DNA of 64,000 nucleotides from Antitrichia curtipendula (lineage: Eukaryota; Streptophyta; Bryopsida; Hypnales; Leucodontaceae): contig OX579635.1 of NCBI GenBank assembly GCA_951230915.1, positions 34,038,001 through 34,102,000 on the forward strand, in the 5' to 3' direction. The notes under the pieces are model-generated. The model worked only from the letters and a program-made list of their open reading frames with translations. It had not been told where the DNA came from and made no database searches. Positions within the stretch are counted from its first letter, which is position 1; each line of letters opens with the position of its first letter. The position numbers and the translations under genes were made by a program. Positions 61,130 to 64,000 of the stretch are shown here, piece by piece.

Positions 61130-63000
61130 CATTGTTAACATTGAGGAGATCTCCTACATTCTCCCTTAGGAGACCCTACTCAATGTACGACATCAAAGAC
61201 AGCTCAAAGACTTCCTCATAGAATTGAGGAGATCTCCTCAAACCACACTCCTCTGCAGTCCTGACAACGTGGAATATGCCCACTGAAATGAACTCCACAA
61301 TGGAACTGCAAGATCCAAGAGGTTTCCTGCATTTCACCTACCACCCTCACTGCTTATCAAAAACCACAATGCCTCAGGAGCTCTTACACAATGCATCGCA
61401 TCCAGGACAGCTACTGCAGTAGCCCAGCGAACTGAGGAGATTTCTTCAAGCAACAGTCCTCTCCATTCATGACATTTGATATTGCACCTACTAAACTGAG
61501 CGCAACCACAAGAACTGCAAGATTCAGGAGGTCTCCTACATTTCCACTCCAGCCCTCACTCACAACAAATAACCTCGACTAGCCTGGAGCTCTTAAACAA
61601 TGCAGGAAGGCAAAAGAAAACTAATGGACTTGAACCCACACTCCTCTGCAGTCGTCACAGGCGGGACTGTGCACACTAAAATAAAGGCCACAAATGAATC
61701 TGCAAGACTGACAACATCCCAAGCATTCCACTTCACACCCTGACTGTTTCACCAAAAACTCAATCAGGCGGGACCTGTCATACAATGCAGGGCATCCAGG
61801 ACAGCTATAGGACTCCCTCACAGAATTGAGGAGATCTCCTCAAACCACACTCCTCTGTACTAGTCACATGCGGGACTGTGCCCATTCAAACAAACGCCAC
61901 AACTAGATCTGCGAGACTGAAGAAATTTCGTGCATTGCACCTCCCATCGTCGCTCTTGACCCAAAACCCCAACCAGCCAGGAGATGTCACACAATGCGGG
62001 ACATCTAGATCCGCTACAGGACTTGTTCACAGAATTGAGGAGATCTCCTAACCACAGTCCCCTATAGCTGACACATGCGGGAATGTGCCTACTAAAAAGA
62101 AGGCCACAAGTGCATCTGCAAGACTGAAGACATCTCGTGCACTCCACTTCCCACCTTCAATGTTGAACCAAAACTCCAACCAACTAGGAGATGTCATACA
62201 ATGCATGACATCCAGAACCGCTACAGGACTTGTTCACAGAATCGAGGAGATCTCTCAAACCACGCTCCTCTACAACCGTCACATGCGGGAATTGGCCCAC
62301 TATAATGACGGCCACAAGTGGATCTGCAAGACTAAAGACATCCCGTGCATTCCACTTCCCACCTTCACTGCTGTAGAAAGCACTCAATCAGGCAGGAGCT
62401 GTCACACATTGTAGGACATCTAGGACAGCTACAGGACTTCCTCACAGAATTGAGGAGATCTCCTCAAACCCCACTCTTCTGTGGTGGTCACCTGCAAGAT
62501 TGTGCCCACTCAATCGAACGCCACGGCTGGATCTACAAGACTGAAGACATCCCGGGCATTGCACCTCTCACCCTCGCTCCAAACCACAAACCTCGATCAG
62601 CCAGGAGCTCATCCAAAATATAGGACGGCCACGACAGTTAAAGGAGTTCCTGAAAAATATAAGGAGATCACCTCCAACAACAGCACTCTCCAGACCGGAC
62701 AGTTGGGACTATGGCCACTGCATTAAACGTTGCGATCCCAAAAATGAACGCCACTAACGAAACTGCAAGATTTAGGAGATCACCTGCTTCCCCCTACCCC
62801 ACTCAAGCTTGACCAAATCATCCAAACACCGAGGAACTACTATACAATGCAGAACCACCAATACAGCTACAGAATTTGCTCAAAGAAGTGAGGAGATCTC
62901 CTCAAACAACAATCGTCACCTCCCGCGCCACTAAGGTGGACGACAGAATTGCAATTTCAACATTGAGGAGATCTCCTACATTCCCCCATCCGCCCTCACT
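61130..63000 (-). repeat. ~207-bp tandem repeats inside an intron, with 14-bp palindrome
   Basis: About nine diverged units; the marker GAATTGAGGAGATCTCCTCA recurs at 61221, 61429, (61625), 61823, 62032, 62239, 62447, (62657) and 62890. GAGGAGATCTCCTC is a perfect palindrome. Other shared words are ACATGCGGGA..TGTGCCCAC and TGCAAGACTGAAGACATC. The array fills most of the intron 61051-63169. Confidence 0.9.
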
Positions 63001-64000
63001 ATGAATCTTGGGATATGCGTCCCAGTACGTCATTACTGCTAGTAAGAATCTCATGGGGTCTACAACTCCAACGCCCTCACTACTCAACAACCATTCCTTC
63101 ACTCACAAACTATATTGATCCATGCAAAACGTTCACTCCAGCAATGGCCTCTTCACAAGTGCCACTCACCTCGTTAATCTTGTCTCGAATGTCCTTCCAC
63201 TTACTCCCCGCCGGTAGAACTCGTTCCGGGACCTTCTCCCCTGAGGGCAAGGTACGGTATTGGTGTGGCATGACGTCGGCACATGCACTAATGATGCATT
63301 CCAACGACGACATTGCCTGCTGCGTAGCGGGCCTCCTCTTCTTTGTCCCTCTATTCCCATGATGCGTTGATTGAACACCATTCTTTGCATTTGTCCGTTG
63401 GCGATAAAATTCGCTTTTGGAGACATTCATTATAACCCTCCACGCTTTAAGGCACACCTTCCCATTATTCATGATTATGTACTTCTTTTTCCCTTCCTCT
63501 TGAACTTGCCTATGCACTTCCAACTTCATGTGCGCACGCATACGATGGTCAGCGCTCCACATCTCGTGCCGCATGCTTCTCACTGCATCACGATGCATTC
63601 GCTCGGTGCACTTTCTAGGACAACACTTGGTAGCCGCGACTCGCCACATTGCTTCGTCGCTCAGGAGACTTTCTAGCTTCGCCACACGCTGCATGCGCCG
63701 ATGGCGAGTGGTCTTATATTGCCGGCAAGGTCCACGTGGAAGTCCCACGCCACGTCCCTGACGCACACTCTCATACTCTTCCCTTAATTGAAGCAATGAT
63801 AGTCCTTTATGCATTGCCAATTTGCACGGCCATCGCTTCAAGGTCATAGTCCACTCCGCAGGTACTATGTCGGGCCTCAAATTCCAGGTTACAACAACTC
63901 CCACGTCATTTAAACCCAGCTGTTCTTCATCTATATAATCAGTACTCCCACTATTTCGAAGTATACCTATAGCACCTACTATGCCAGCAGAGTTTAAAAG

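Larger units (their letters stand above)
60778..63904 (-). pseudogene. DUF7869-like transposon protein, N-terminal half (split by hAT insertion)
   Basis: Minus-strand exons 63904-63170 and 61050-60778 join in phase 0 (donor GAG|GTGAGT at 63169, acceptor CGCAG at 61051). The frame stays open upstream to the window edge, so the true start is outside. The first exon has KCCPRKCTERMHRDAVRSM (zinc-binding-like), KVCLKAWRVIMNVSKSEFY and HHGNRGTKKRRP, which is the usual N-terminal layout of DUF7869 proteins. The second has LFARCGLCDNRKQLRDAH and ends YLSIMKPD at the hAT insertion point. The next codon in the uninterrupted gene (Q of DQVLTI) is found at 43053. Adding the two halves across one target duplication keeps phase exactly. 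Confidence 0.75.

Overview
The window looks like a repeat-rich streptophyte (plant-lineage) nuclear genome, most plausibly a charophyte alga such as Chara. The reasons are spliceosomal introns with GT..AG ends, plant-type TTTAGGG telomere-like repeats, gene fragments whose nearest remembered relatives are plant proteins (ARP3, a BEACH protein, an organellar methionyl-tRNA synthetase), and many DNA transposons. The species is an inference. No ordinary intact housekeeping gene was found; almost all coding signal belongs to mobile or effector-like genes or to broken gene pieces.

Left third (1-20.3 kb). A 3,539-bp block (1947-5485) recurs almost unchanged at 12982-16520. It carries a promoter region, 5' leader and first coding exon, and ends in a TTTAGGG tract inside the first intron. 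Each copy splices in a compatible phase into a different body: copy A into a PD-(D/E)XK nuclease plus protein kinase gene (5028-7684, six exons, 596 aa), copy B into a P-loop NTPase plus a possible nuclease-like domain (16063-18572, 607 aa). This is the modular layout known from Crinkler/RHS-type proteins. Around these genes lie intron-bearing fragments of four unrelated cellular genes: BEACH (minus), ARP3, a HEAT/ARM-repeat protein, and MetRS. A 430-bp-arm inverted repeat sits just before copy B.

Middle (20.3-41 kb). Mostly AT-rich sequence with dispersed repeat families, a 5'-truncated LINE abutting a broken piggyBac transposase (32.2-34.8 kb), and a clean 203-bp CACTA-type MITE with a 3-bp target duplication.

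Right third (41-64 kb). A gene on the minus strand (DUF7869-like, probably itself transposon-derived) is split in two. Its N-terminal half is at 63904-60778 and its C-terminal half at 43056-41065. Between the halves is a 17,716-bp hAT-superfamily element (43062-60777) with related inverted ends starting CARGGTTGCAC and a perfect 8-bp target duplication, GTCCGGTT. Removing the element and one target copy restores the host reading frame exactly. The element has GGACGG-rich arrays next to both ends, a hAT transposase gene with one TAG and a frameshift, a kinase-like gene with one TAG, a RING/coiled-coil gene, two TTAA-flanked piggyBac-type MITEs, a 1-kb palindromic array, a tandem segmental duplication with a SINE in each unit, and a MITE present in only one unit. 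A 200-base assembly gap lies inside it.
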